From: Tubulanus polymorphus
Taxonomy: Eukaryota > Nemertea > Palaeonemertea > Tubulaniformes > Tubulanidae
Direction of reading: 5' to 3'
Length of the DNA: 64,000 nt
Assembly: GCF_964204645.1 (NCBI RefSeq)
Contig: NC_134034.1
Coordinates: forward strand, 7,313,414-7,377,413
Positions 32,750 through 43,300 of the stretch are shown in pieces (position 1 is the first letter of the stretch; every line of letters begins with the position of its first letter). Position numbers and translations under genes: made by a program. The notes under the pieces are model-generated. The model saw only the letters and a list, made by a program, of their open reading frames with translations. It had not been told where the DNA came from and did not search any database.

Positions 32750-32935
32750 TAATCAATTACATATTTAGTTACATTCTAGTTGAATTCTAGTTATTGGTAG
32801 TTGGAACAAAAATCAACTAGATTTAACAAGAAATAAACAAAAATAACAATATTTCAACTAGCTTGTTAATCTAGTTGAATTCTAGTTACATTCTAGTTGA
32901 ATTCTAGTTGCAACATCACAACTAATTTTTTTGTT
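32750..32935. repeat. CTAGTTGAATTCTAG repeat cluster, right arm
   Basis: This is the inverted counterpart of 23701-23960 but about 75 bp shorter, with one block instead of two. It has the same GAATTC-centred units, and the same position between the ATPase and the 201-aa gene. Confidence 0.75.
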
Positions 32936-32944
32936 ATATAAATG
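32922..32944 (+). promoter_or_regulatory. T-run plus TATATAAATGG start box
   Basis: ATTTTTTTGTTATATAAATGG precedes the 201-aa gene and mirrors the box at 23683-23705. Confidence 0.6.
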
Positions 32945-33547
32945 GTAGGTGAAAAGAAAATAAAATCTAAAAATGGTGATGTTCCAATTGAAAAAACTTT
33001 AGATGATTTAGGAATAACAGAAAACAAATTAATTCCAGATGATGGTGTTTTGAATAATGTTACAACAAATAATAATTATGAATATTATCTTTACTGTAAA
33101 CATCAAATAGAAATATTAATAGCATCTGGAAAATGGAAAAATTTTGTCGGTAAAGATTTAACTTATAATGAATTAGATACAATGAAATCAGATGAAATTA
33201 TTAGATTATTTAAGATTTATGAAGCCGCGAGAACAGCTAGAATTAATTACGCGATATCAGAAAATGTAGTAAAAGGTTATAGTAAATTAATTAATTATAT
33301 ACTACCAATTGAAGATGAAAAAAGATTATATTCCGATTTAAAAAATGATTATTTAGTTATGACTGAATTAAATAAATGGATTGGATATTTATCGTTTCAA
33401 TTAGGAGGATTTATGACATTATTATCAACTGGGGTTATAACATTTTCAAATATTGAAAGTAAAAATATTTCTATAATAAATGAGCGAGGTGAAAGAAGTG
33501 AAGGAATTAACTGTGAAGAAAAAACCGAGAACTCAGAAACAAATTGA
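32942..33547 (+). CDS. Conserved Polinton-like protein, inverted copy, 201 aa
   Basis: It is the same protein as 23092-23682 with a few substitutions and a slightly different C-terminus (extra GINCEEK residues). The core DEIIRLFKIYEAARTARIN and the hydrophobic GGFMTLLSTGVITF segment are intact. It overlaps the next small membrane gene, as in the left arm. Confidence 0.6.
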   Translation: MVGEKKIKSKNGDVPIEKTLDDLGITENKLIPDDGVLNNVTTNNNYEYYLYCKHQIEILIASGKWKNFVGKDLTYNELDTMKSDEIIRLFKIYEAARTARINYAISENVVKGYSKLINYILPIEDEKRLYSDLKNDYLVMTELNKWIGYLSFQLGGFMTLLSTGVITFSNIESKNISIINERGERSEGINCEEKTENSETN

Positions 33548-33848
33548 ATGGTCTCGGCAATTAGGAATTAAACCACAAGAATATAAAAAAAGCTGTAAAA
33601 GAAAAAATAAATAATAAAAATGTTAATAAAAATGGTGAAAATATTGTTATTTCTACTCCTTCTGATAATAGAATATTTGATAAATATTTATATTTTACAG
33701 TTGGATTTGTAATTGTATTCATTTGATTGGGTGTAATTGGTATAAGAAATCAAATAAAATTCATGATATTAATAATTCTGAAACAACTGCTATCAAAAAT
33801 GAAAATACTTCTGAAATTCCAAAATTGATAATAAAGAAAATGGATTAA
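33480..33848 (+). pseudogene. Small basic membrane protein, inverted copy (frameshift)
   Basis: It begins SEVKEVKELTVKKKPRTQ and is homologous to 22791-23144. An extra A in the run near 33588 shifts the frame, and a further change in the membrane segment (TTTGATTGGG, near 33725) interrupts it. Start in ATAATAAATGAG. Confidence 0.7.
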
Positions 33849-33923
33849 TATTTTAGAAAAAAGCAAAAAAAATAATTTTTTTAATTAATTGAATATTAAT
33901 TGAATATCTCACTACTTTTGTCT

Positions 33924-33955
33924 ATCACTGTGTGGGTGCCGTTTATGGCACCATC
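33924..33955 (-). repeat. ~26-bp hairpin insertion (GGTGCC...GGCACC)
   Basis: Compared with the left arm (22715-22730) and 58630-58645, this arm has an extra GGTGCCATAAACGGCACC-type hairpin plus CACACAGT, flanked by GAT on both sides. A near-identical unit is at 52435-52461. Confidence 0.6.
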
Positions 33956-34036
33956 TACGCGGAGCAATTAAATTGTCCAGATAAGTCATTTCGGATTCTA
34001 GATATTAATCATTTCCATTAATTTATTTTTTTAAAT

Positions 34037-34362
34037 TTAATGAAAAATTTCTAAATCATGATGGCCGTCTTCATTTTTTCCATGATAGATTATTTTAAAT
34101 CCTTCTAAATCTTTTAATTGCTCTGTACTCAATGAACCCCATTTATCAGGTAAAAATACTTTAAATTCTCGCGATGTACTAACATTACAGTAGCTTAAAT
34201 TAGCTGATACTTTCTCTCCATATTTAGTTTTTATCTTTTCTAATTTCAATATTTTATGTTCAATTTCTTTTGTAACATCAACTAACTTTTTTATTTCAAA
34301 TTGTTTTTTTGCTGGTTTTATTCTGTTATTTATTGTTGCTAAGAATGCTTTCTATCTCCCAT
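34037..34362 (-). pseudogene. Small OB-like protein (paralogue 2), right arm, frameshifted
   Basis: The ATG at 34362 is followed after five codons by loss of one A (GATAGAAAGC instead of GATAGAAAAGC), shifting the frame. The rest (KIKTKYGEKVSANLSYC, FLPDKWGSLSTEQL, YHGKNEDGHHDLEI) is open from 34249. It is homologous to 21911 and 60225. Confidence 0.65.
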
Positions 34363-34500
34363 TTTTAAGGAAAACAAATTACTTGTGGTGATGAGTGGGG
34401 ATTACTTCCCCTGTATATAACAAACACGCTATTAACCGTTCTCACCCAAGCCTCACAGCATCTATTTATCCGGGTACAGTTAACACACGCGCAGCTGTTG

Positions 34501-34707
34501 TTACGCGCACTCACTGTTTATGTGTGTCACAATTTTACTGCGTAATATTTCTAAAATTTCAATTGTATCTTTTATTTCTAGTGAATCAATATAATTTCTA
34601 ACATTTTCCATGTAAGGTTTATTTGATTTATCAATATATTTTTTACAATATGTACAATGATATTGATTTTCATTAACATCAATTTGTTCTGTCTTATTCT
34701 CTTCCAT
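34501..34707 (-). CDS. Mini zinc-finger protein, right-arm copy, 68 aa
   Basis: It is almost identical to 21566-21772 (one CPYC/CTYC difference). It is open from a TTTTTTTTCCTTATAAATGG box and ends in VTHINSECA. It is the gene nearest the right TIR. Confidence 0.5.
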   Translation of the reverse strand: MEENKTEQIDVNENQYHCTYCKKYIDKSNKPYMENVRNYIDSLEIKDTIEILEILRSKIVTHINSECA

Positions 34708-34737
34708 TTATAAGGAAAAAAAATTATTTGTGGTGAT

Positions 34738-35086
34738 GAGTGGGGATTACTTCCCCTTGTATATAACAAGCACGCTATTAACCGTTCTCACCCAAGCCTC
34801 ACAGCATCTATTTATCTGGGTACAGTTGACACGCAATCACTGTACTACAGTAATAGCACACGCGTTAATAACCGTTCTCAGTAGAGACTCACTGTATCGT
34901 TCAATCCACGCGCAGATGTTGTTACGCGCACTCACTGTATATGTGTATCACAGAGCAATCGTCCGTTCTCACTAGAGCCTAGCTGTGATGAGTGGTGTCT
35001 CATACTCAATTGAATTATTACTTGTGGTGATGAGTGGTGTCTCGCCCTCTCGCCCTCTGATCTGAAACCCCACTTTTACAATTACT
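34738..35086 (-). repeat. Right TIR and subterminal repeats of element A
   Basis: The outer end, read inward from 35086, matches the left TIR. Further in, CACCACTCATCAC recurs three times, and units such as ACAGTGAGTGCGCGTAACAAC and GAGAACGGTTATTAACGCG are repeated. The left end lacks about 280 bp of this subterminal block. The same block also stands between the mini zinc gene and the OB-like gene (34370-34510). Confidence 0.75.
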
Positions 35087-36103
35087 AAAACAGTAGGCCC
35101 TGAGCATGGCCTTCAACGTTTGATGGAATCTTTCAATTGCACCTTGACTCTCGGGATGATACGCAGACGAACAATGTTGTGATATACCCAATTGGTCCAT
35201 TACTTGTTGAAAGACCCCACTGACGAAGTTTGACCCTTGGTCACTTTGGATGTGAGCTGGAAGACCAAAAACCGTAAAAAACTTAGTTAATGCCTTGAGA
35301 ACAACAGGGGCAGTAATCTTTCTGAGCGGAACTGCCCCAGGAAACCGTGTCCCCTTGCACATAATCGTAAGCAAATATTCGTTTCCGTTACGTGACTTAG
35401 GGAGTGGCCCTACACAATCACACAGAATTTCACTAAAAGGTTCTCCAAAAGCCGGGACTGGGATCAAGGGTGCACGCGGTATAACTTGATTAGGACTATT
35501 GCCAGAGACTTGACATGTATGACACGTAGCACAAAATGCCGACACATCACCCTTCATCCCAGGCCAATAGAAATGTTGGAGAATTTTCTTATAAGTTTTC
35601 TCAACCTTTAAATGACCACCAAATGTGTTAGGATCACCACCAGCTGATGAAAATACCTAAGCCAAAAATGTATCGGACAAATCAACGGCTTCGATAGCCT
35701 TCTTTTCACAGGCGGGAATAACTGTTACATTATTTCCAGTGGGTCTAGTATCTACTTCAGAAGTCTTCTTCGAGATAGAGCGAGTAACTACACAATGAGG
35801 GAATAGACCAGGTATCTCCGTTATCAAGGTCTCTACTCTATCGTCCGTCCGTGGCTTAGCCGAAACAATAGGATTGGCGTTATGTACATTATCGCCCGCC
35901 AAATCATTTCCTAGAAGAAATGACACGCCAGGAACTGGAAGAAATGGGCGTACCCCAACCTCTACCCATCCAGTGTATAAGTCACACTGCAAAAACAAAT
36001 TATGAATGGGACATTCAATTATCTCAGGTCCTAAACCACGGAGCAAGACATCTTTACCGTTGTTTTCATTTCCCGGAATACATAAAACCCGGAATGGAAT
36101 CAT
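35087..36103 (-). pseudogene. Gypsy-type protease and integrase remnant, RT deleted
   Basis: From 36103 leftward there is a protease-like C-terminal half (PGVSFLLGNDLAGDNV). A TAG stop at about 35656 follows, then directly the integrase zinc region (HLKVEKTYKKILQHFYWPGM, CATCHTCQVSG) and core (ILCDCVGPLPKSRNGNEYLL, HIQSDQGSNFVSGVF, HPESQGAIERFHQTLKAML). Reverse transcriptase and RNase H are absent. The integrase is interrupted at RAYC by the right end of element A (35086), so A inserted into this Gypsy copy. Confidence 0.85.
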
Positions 36104-37855
36104 AAAACCTGGAATCTTAAGTTAAAACCCGGAAACGTAAAATAAATGCTCCCCGAAAAAAATAAAAACTGAAACACGGAACGACGTGGAAAGTTATTTT
36201 GAATTGAATTTGTTATGCAGATTATGTATTATCAGACTATACATCCGATCTAAACATCGTCAAACCCAGAGTTCGCGGACGTTGTTTTTTTGTTTGTAAA
36301 TAGGACCTACCGGCCGGTGTGTAATGGGGCCGTTTGGAATATCCTAACGAGCGCGTATTGTACGTAGGGCTACACGGCCTTGAGTTACTCCAGTTTAGGT
36401 ACAGTCGAAGAACGATTTTTTAAATACGAAACTCCCGGTTTGACGATGATTTTATTATTTTTTAATCCAATCCTCCAAAAACAGAAATAGGCCAATATCC
36501 TCAAAGAACTTATTGCAAAGACAAAGAATCTTCATTAAAATATTTTATTTATTTTGAAGCTGCCTTCACAACTGTTTTCACATACATAACCGGTACATTA
36601 CATAAACAGAACTATTATTACATATTATCATACCTACCACAAGTATTACGTAGTTATCCATATTACTTTACTTTAACATACGATCTACAAAGTGTGTCAG
36701 AAAGTAAGTTCATTTCCATTGTATTAGTTTTTTTAAATATTTGTAATCATAGTAAAATTTATATGATACTGGTAAATATTTAAATCAAATATATATGGAC
36801 TGTGGATTGTAGTAGTTTAAATTCAGAAATGATCACGAAAATGGTAAGGGTGATTAATATTACAATCCAACTCCGGTAGTACGTAGGATTCTTCTCAATA
36901 CGAAACCATGTTTGTACGATATTTTTCTCATCCTGAAAAATCTTAATTATGTCTTACATTATTATGGTTGACAAAGATTAAAATATAGACTAACAATTGC
37001 CTGAATAAGCACACACTATGCAAAAACACACTATGCAAAATGCACTAAGCAAGCTGTTCAGTAAAGCATCAGCACTATATTATCAGCACTACTTAATTAA
37101 AACATAAAAACTTTTGGTTAGAATTGGGTAAGGTTTAAATAAGACACGTGTAATCATATTCAAAGTCTTGTGGAGATAATGACCATATAGTAGAGGATTG
37201 ACAAGTATGTACATAGCAAAAGCTGGAGAACCCTGATTTCAGATTTCATAGATACATGTATCTTAGTTTTTGAAGCCGAAGTTAGTCACTGACTAAACAG
37301 ATTCGACTTATCCATACTCCTAGTCTACACGCATTGTATAGTTTGTGAAAGCATAGAGTTAGAACACAAGTGTTAAAAGTGAAGCCGACCACCACAATAC
37401 AAAATGTTGGCACCCCTAAACAATACGCAGTATTCAACTCAAAAACCAGTGCACATTAGATTCAACCAAAAAATGTATTCATTGAACATTTTCTAGAATT
37501 ATTTTCAACCATAAATGTATTCATATATTAGTGTTCAAGCATTTCTTATCCAGTTTCCACACTTCTGGGGTACCAACCAACCCTCCACAGACCCAACACC
37601 AACATGAATAAAGGATAGCGAGAAGATGGTGCACTGTAACATATGCAGTGCTAATTATTACCATAGAATCTGATAGACACACCACTACACTCATTGATAT
37701 AGCACAAGTAAACAAACAATTTGACAAGTACAAAATTAAATCAAATGAAATTTTCCATGAAAAAGCTTATACAAGTTTGACATACCAAACAGTAGCAGCA
37801 AACTGTAAATTTACAAGAAAGATAATTGAAATTAAACAATATTCATAACCAGATA
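36104..37855. other. No gene recognised; left part of a MULE-type element
   Basis: A short AACCCGGAA-type repeat is near 36085-36140, followed by AT-rich non-coding sequence. From 36146 (ATGCTCCCCGAAA) this is probably the downstream non-coding part of the transposon that carries the gene at 37856-45535. Nothing else is supported. Confidence 0.4.
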
Positions 37856-40357
37856 TCAACCAGAGCCATACATTAAGAAACGATCATAACGTGTAGCGTG
37901 TGATTGCTGTAAATTATTCCGCATTTCTGGGGTACAATTTACCTGTGTGGGAACAAAGTTCTTATATCTTTTTTGAACACACTTTCGATTGAGATGGTAA
38001 TAAGTATTTTGTGGTTTATTGCTTTGAGTAGGTACACCAGTTATTTGATGTTTATAGAATCGGTAATCAATCTTTTTCAGGATCAGATCATTTGGGGGAT
38101 TTCTCTCACTTTCGTCAAATGGTACACCACAGCCATAACATTTTTTTATTTGATAACCGTGAAGAAAAGTTAACTGAAAGTCTGTTGAGGTACCGGTGGT
38201 ATTCGCTTCTGTAATATTTGTTACTGCGGGTGTTTGATTTCTGCGAGGATTGTTCCCCTTGCGACCAACAGAGAGCATATTTACATCGCAAGTGGCAACG
38301 GCCAGTCTATTTGGCTTTTTGCATGAAGATTTGTACCAATTTAAAAACTGACTTAATTTTCCAGACTTCTCACACACGGCAAGTATATGTGAACAAACAT
38401 AGTAATATTTATATCGTTTACAAGTGCAAGTTGATTTTGCAGTGCTTAAATACACCTGAACTTCATTATTATTTGTAGACGAGTAACTAATGGTGCTGAA
38501 CTTTAAAATAGTTGGGTCCCTACTAGGAGCAGGAGCTATGAGTGAATGGTTGCTAGTAAGCTCACAAGCCTTTTTCCACATGCCTTCAAAAACCGATTTA
38601 GTTATTGATGATACAAAGCTGTAAGCTTTGTCCAATGATATGGACAAAGATGTTTGGCTAGGGCGAACTGAGTTAAACTGATTGTGCAAGTGATGCAAAG
38701 TTAATAACCTGATGTCACTTAAACGTGAAGAACGCTGTTCAGGAGTCATTTGGAAGTAATTGATACGCAATGCATCTTTAAATTCATTGCGTACCTCATA
38801 TAATTCCGAGATTCCAGCATAAGCTTTTACTACCTCCTCTCGCTCAGACTCTATCATATGGCGGCAGGACTTAGTAAATGAACTCAGACCATGTTCTGTA
38901 GCTCCCATCCATTTTCGCATTCGCGAATTTGTAGCTTCAGAATCGTTAGTATAAAAGGTATCAGGTGGAGATCCAAGGCCAGCTTGTGATCGAACACCGG
39001 CTATCATATTTTCTTTAATGACTGGAATCAAGTCTGCAAAATATGTGCTAAATTGAGGGCAAACACGATCCCACCGACAGCGCAGCTCGGAGAATTTTTT
39101 TTTCTGCCGATGACGGTGTCAATTCATCAATTAGCCCTGAATTATTTTTATCGCCAAATATTTCAGCAAGAATTTTGATGATCTCATTACTATCACACCT
39201 GAGCTTTGACAATTTTAATTGACAATTTGCCATTAAATGCCTTGTGCAGCGCAAGTGTATGGCATCAGGCAAGGCACTATGGACAGCCGAACTCAACGCC
39301 GTTTCACCATCGGTGCCAAATGCTAATATGTTACTCAGTTCAGGGTACTTGCATATCAAGCAGCTAAACAATTTCCCATAAGCTTCTTGGGTTTTTTAAA
39401 ATGTACCAACATAGGCCCAGTAAATATAGGGTTTTTTTCCAGTCCGTTTGCATAATAAATGTTTATGCCTGTACGTTATTGGCGTTACATTAAATTTTCC
39501 AAATTTAAATGTTGGATCAACACTGATTGGATGGAAGTCTATAGGATCTGTGCAAAAGAAACCTATATCCTCAGCCTGCTGTGGTGTAAAGAGTACAACA
39601 TTTAAATTCGGACAAACCTCAATACTCTGTATAAAATCAGCTAGTTCACCACTCGCCAATTCCATCATGGCTGCAAGTTCATCTTCTTCATTGCAGTGAT
39701 GAACCTGTCTCGCGTTATGCTTTATTTTATAGGCTGATGCCAAGGTTGGCACGTCTGCCAGGCCATCCGCTTCAGAGAGAGGTGTCATGACAGCTTCTCT
39801 TGGAGACACACCAACTAACTTATCTTTAACTTTATTAATAACTTATGGCTTGATTCTAGTATAAGGCCTCTTACTTTTTTTGCTGTTGCCATGTGGTCGA
39901 ACGATGATTGGGTGGGGCTCACCATCAAAAGCATATGATATGAGTGCAGTGTCATTTACAGTCTTTCCCTGATTGTTGACAAAATAAACAATTTTCTTAG
40001 AAAAATCAGGATAGTCGGCATGTCTATAATAAATACGGACAATATGGTAATTGTCGCCAGAGCTACCCAAAGATAATTTTCTTTTAGACGTTATAGTGAT
40101 AGTATCAACTTGTTTTCTGACTGTCATTGTAGACTTGCCTTTATGTTCGTAAACACCATTGCTGTCACATTTTAATTCTTTCAAAGGTACATTCTCCAAA
40201 TCAATAAGGAAGAACACACTGTGACAAATATTGGCTGGCACTTTTTTACACTTTTTTTCGCTTTTCTTATGGCGAAGAACATTTCATTGATTGTGTGGTC
40301 TTTCTTACCATCGAAAAATATTGGTAACTGTTCATCACCCTTGTAATACCGGTATGT
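37856..40357 (-). pseudogene. MULE-like DDE transposase with SWIM finger (last exon)
   Basis: The exon follows the TTCTTTTCAG acceptor at 40358. Catalytic landmarks are ISVDPTFKFGKFNVTPITY (first Asp), ILAFGTDGETAL with IHLRCTRHLMANC (second Asp and the C..H pair), and YTNDSEATNSRMRKW (Glu). The SWIM finger is CTCKRYKYYYVCSHILAVC, and a Cys-rich YGCGVPFDESERN follows. The MULE DDE with SWIM combination is well known. Defects are two A-run frameshifts (near 40245 and 39093) and TAA stops at about 39843 and 39396, the latter next to a homopolymer. It is the 3' exon of the USP-containing gene. Confidence 0.75.
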
Positions 40358-43300
40358 CTGAAAAGAAAAATATTTATAAAACAACAAGCAGTCTATCGCG
40401 TGATATAGCTCCGCTGCTTGTTAGATGGCCTTGATCCATATCGATGTGAAGAAATAAGTCCCACCCACAGGGGTCGCCCCTAGAGAACATTCATAGCAAA
40501 TTCATATCGATTTGAAGAAATAACAGTCCCAACGACAGGGCAAATGAGAAAAACAGCCCTCTTATTGGAGGTTCCATAGAAAATTCATAGCATTTGGAAT
40601 TGAAGGACTAGTAGGGAATTGATTGAATATATTCAGCCTAGTGAAGGAAAAATATTTGAGTTCAGTAGAAATAAGTCATAACGATTCAGAAACGAAACAT
40701 ACCTGGTCGTTTGCACTACTGTCATCTTCATTTGAATCTTGTTCAACATCTGATATGACATGAATAACTGGTGAACATCTTGAAAAAAAGTGTTACATTA
40801 AGTACTAGGTGTCAAAGATTTGAGGAAGGCAATAAAAATGTGTGGAATCAAAGAGTTATAATTGGGTAACAGATTGACTGAACTCAACCTGGATGGAATA
40901 AATAATACAACATACTGCATGACTATCATGATTTCGGCAAGATTATTGGTTAAAATAATGCATAATTATACTGTATTGTTCACTGGTTACAGCCACTGTT
41001 ACCACAGCCAATTTTCTTGGGGAAATATATATGGTTTCACCAATAAACAGAAAACAGTCACGTTAATACACATACACCTACCCTGAAATCGAGTTGCCAT
41101 CATCAGAGTCAGATATAATTATGGTGTCACGCTTGGATGAGTCCGATAATCTTACCATATCAGTGCATTTTGTTGAGACAGAATTTTCTCTGAGTTCACG
41201 AGACAATTCTGAAGCTTGAACATCACTGCGAAACAACAAAAAGAGATGTACGGTACTGGTATTATAGATATTGACAGCTCAAATATAAATAAATATAAAT
41301 ATAAATTTGTAGTGTCTCTGGAAGAAACATGTACATACCAATGATGGCATGCTGAAAATATCGTACTGTCGGAAAGACAGATGAATTGACGCAAACTTCA
41401 AAATCTTACCTTTCCCCGGACAGTTCTTCCATGTAATAGTCTAAGTGGGTCACCTGATGATCTGTCATTTCCTGGCGAGTGGCACACACAAAGCTGCACA
41501 TCTTGCATCTAAATCGACCTCCACTGAAATAATTTAAATTTTTCATAATGCAAAATTTTACTTTTTCAATGTAACTACAGAAGATTCAGCTTAACTTGAA
41601 TCAATTTGTACTTACGGTTTTCATTCGAGTTAGCTGATTTTATGGTAGAATAATAATTATATGTTTAAATGTTTTACGAATCTATTCAAGTTTGCACAAT
41701 AATTGAGTTTGCTGGACTCTACTGTATTTGATTGTAATGAGATTGTTGAGTGCGAATGTTTTGATTGTGTGGGTGTTCAAAGTGACTCTTGCAACAAGCT
41801 GTTGGCTTTCATGGGTGCCTTTCAAATTGATCTAGTAACATTGATAAATAAACATATGTACTACCGTAACTACTTCAGGCTAGATCTGTACCTGATTCAA
41901 ATACTTACTTGTTCCCTTTTCCTGTTTTCTGCTTTTTATTATAGATTTTTCTCTTATCTTGTAATGATGAATACTGAAATGAATTTAGTTTAGCATATTA
42001 TATTACTACAATCAGATAAAAATTGTCTTCTACAGCGTTCTATCATAGGTTTAGTCAGCCAGCTAATTTAGTGACTCCTTTGCTTTAATCATCATCAGAT
42101 TTCGGTGAGGAGCCATAGTTGACTGCACCTAAATCAGACCATAAGGTGACATAGGGGGTCCTTTAGGACTGGCCTACTACATATCTACAATTTTCATTTG
42201 ATCTATAACCGTTTATTAACAGAATGAACCATTAATAGAAACTCACATTTCGTTTTCTGATGTTTATGTCCAAATCTTCGGACTCCACGTTGATACCAGA
42301 CATCTGGAGCTTGATCGTCGGAGTTATTACTGACCAGATATGTAGACTCTTGAGCCCGAATTTTGGTATATTCTATACCAGATGGATCACTATCCTGTTA
42401 AAATTAAACGACTTTATTAAGCGATTGGCTAACACTTTTTAAATCAACAAAAGTGAGCTAATGAATTGAAACAGGTTCTACGTGGCTGAAAACGCTTCTT
42501 TCAAGACAACATCGGTAATAAACAGACAGAACTAAATATCAACGCTGTTTATTAGTTAACTAACTACGAAACTTGGTACACTTACATTATGCACTACATA
42601 AAAAAGAAGGAACGATTCTTTCGAGATGTCCATTTTTCTCATATCAACCAAATCCACCTAAAATAGTATAATCTCGCAAAATTATTGATGCGCACAATGA
42701 CCGAACGTTTAACCCATACTGATCCTGTCAAGCGAGTAATTGGATTAGAATCCTCGAGGTATATGTTGTTGGTTATTTTCTACATCCAGACAGTGGGAAC
42801 AAAATTAAGTTATTACGTCAAACGCCAGAATAAAAACAATAGTTACTGTTTTTTGAATCTACATTGTGGGTGTATACACTAGTAGTATTGTCATCAGTGG
42901 TGCTGAGCCGATTGAAAGTTACTCAACTTTAAGTTTCTTTCATTACGATTCAAAATGTGGTTGAATACTAGAATATTAACTGTGGTAAATCTTGGAAAGA
43001 TGAATGTTGAAAGATATGGATAAATACCTGTTCATCATCAGCTGTGAACCAGCGGCCAATATATTCCACCACTGTTCGATAATGGCCAGACTTTGTTGAT
43101 TGACCGTCATGGAGTGCGACACTCTTCAATTTATATCTCTTCTGAAATTTTTTTCTTTATTTATAAAATGCTGTATGTGCAATGGGAATGATCCGGCTTT
43201 CTGGGTTCATGGTCTTCATGACATTTTCAACCCTAATTCCATGACCGGGGGCACAGCACAGTTATTCAGTTTAAACGGGCATATGTGTTTCTAGAAAATT

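Larger units (their letters stand above)
21481..35086. mobile_element. Element A: Polinton-like inverted-duplication element, 13.6 kb
   Basis: Both ends read inward as AGTAATTGTAAAAGTGGGGT then TTCAGATCAGAGG. The hexamers outside are AACACA (left) and AAAACA (right), a 5/6 match to the 6-bp target duplication expected for Polintons. Inside, the left ~4.8 kb (mini zinc protein, OB-like, two small proteins, ATPase, integrase, MCP C-terminal half) is repeated in inverted order in the right ~4.5 kb. The centre (26300-30128) holds small virion genes, the penton-like gene, a zinc-ribbon gene and a PolB scrap. There is no PolB-side end. The left arm keeps mostly open genes, while the right arm carries several lesions. 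Confidence 0.8.

Noticed and set aside
38218-38478. Plus-strand 86-aa open frame
   Set aside because: Antisense shadow of the SWIM-domain exon.
41703-41993. Plus-strand 96-aa open frame
   Set aside because: It lies within an intron of the minus-strand USP-transposase gene and has no family features.
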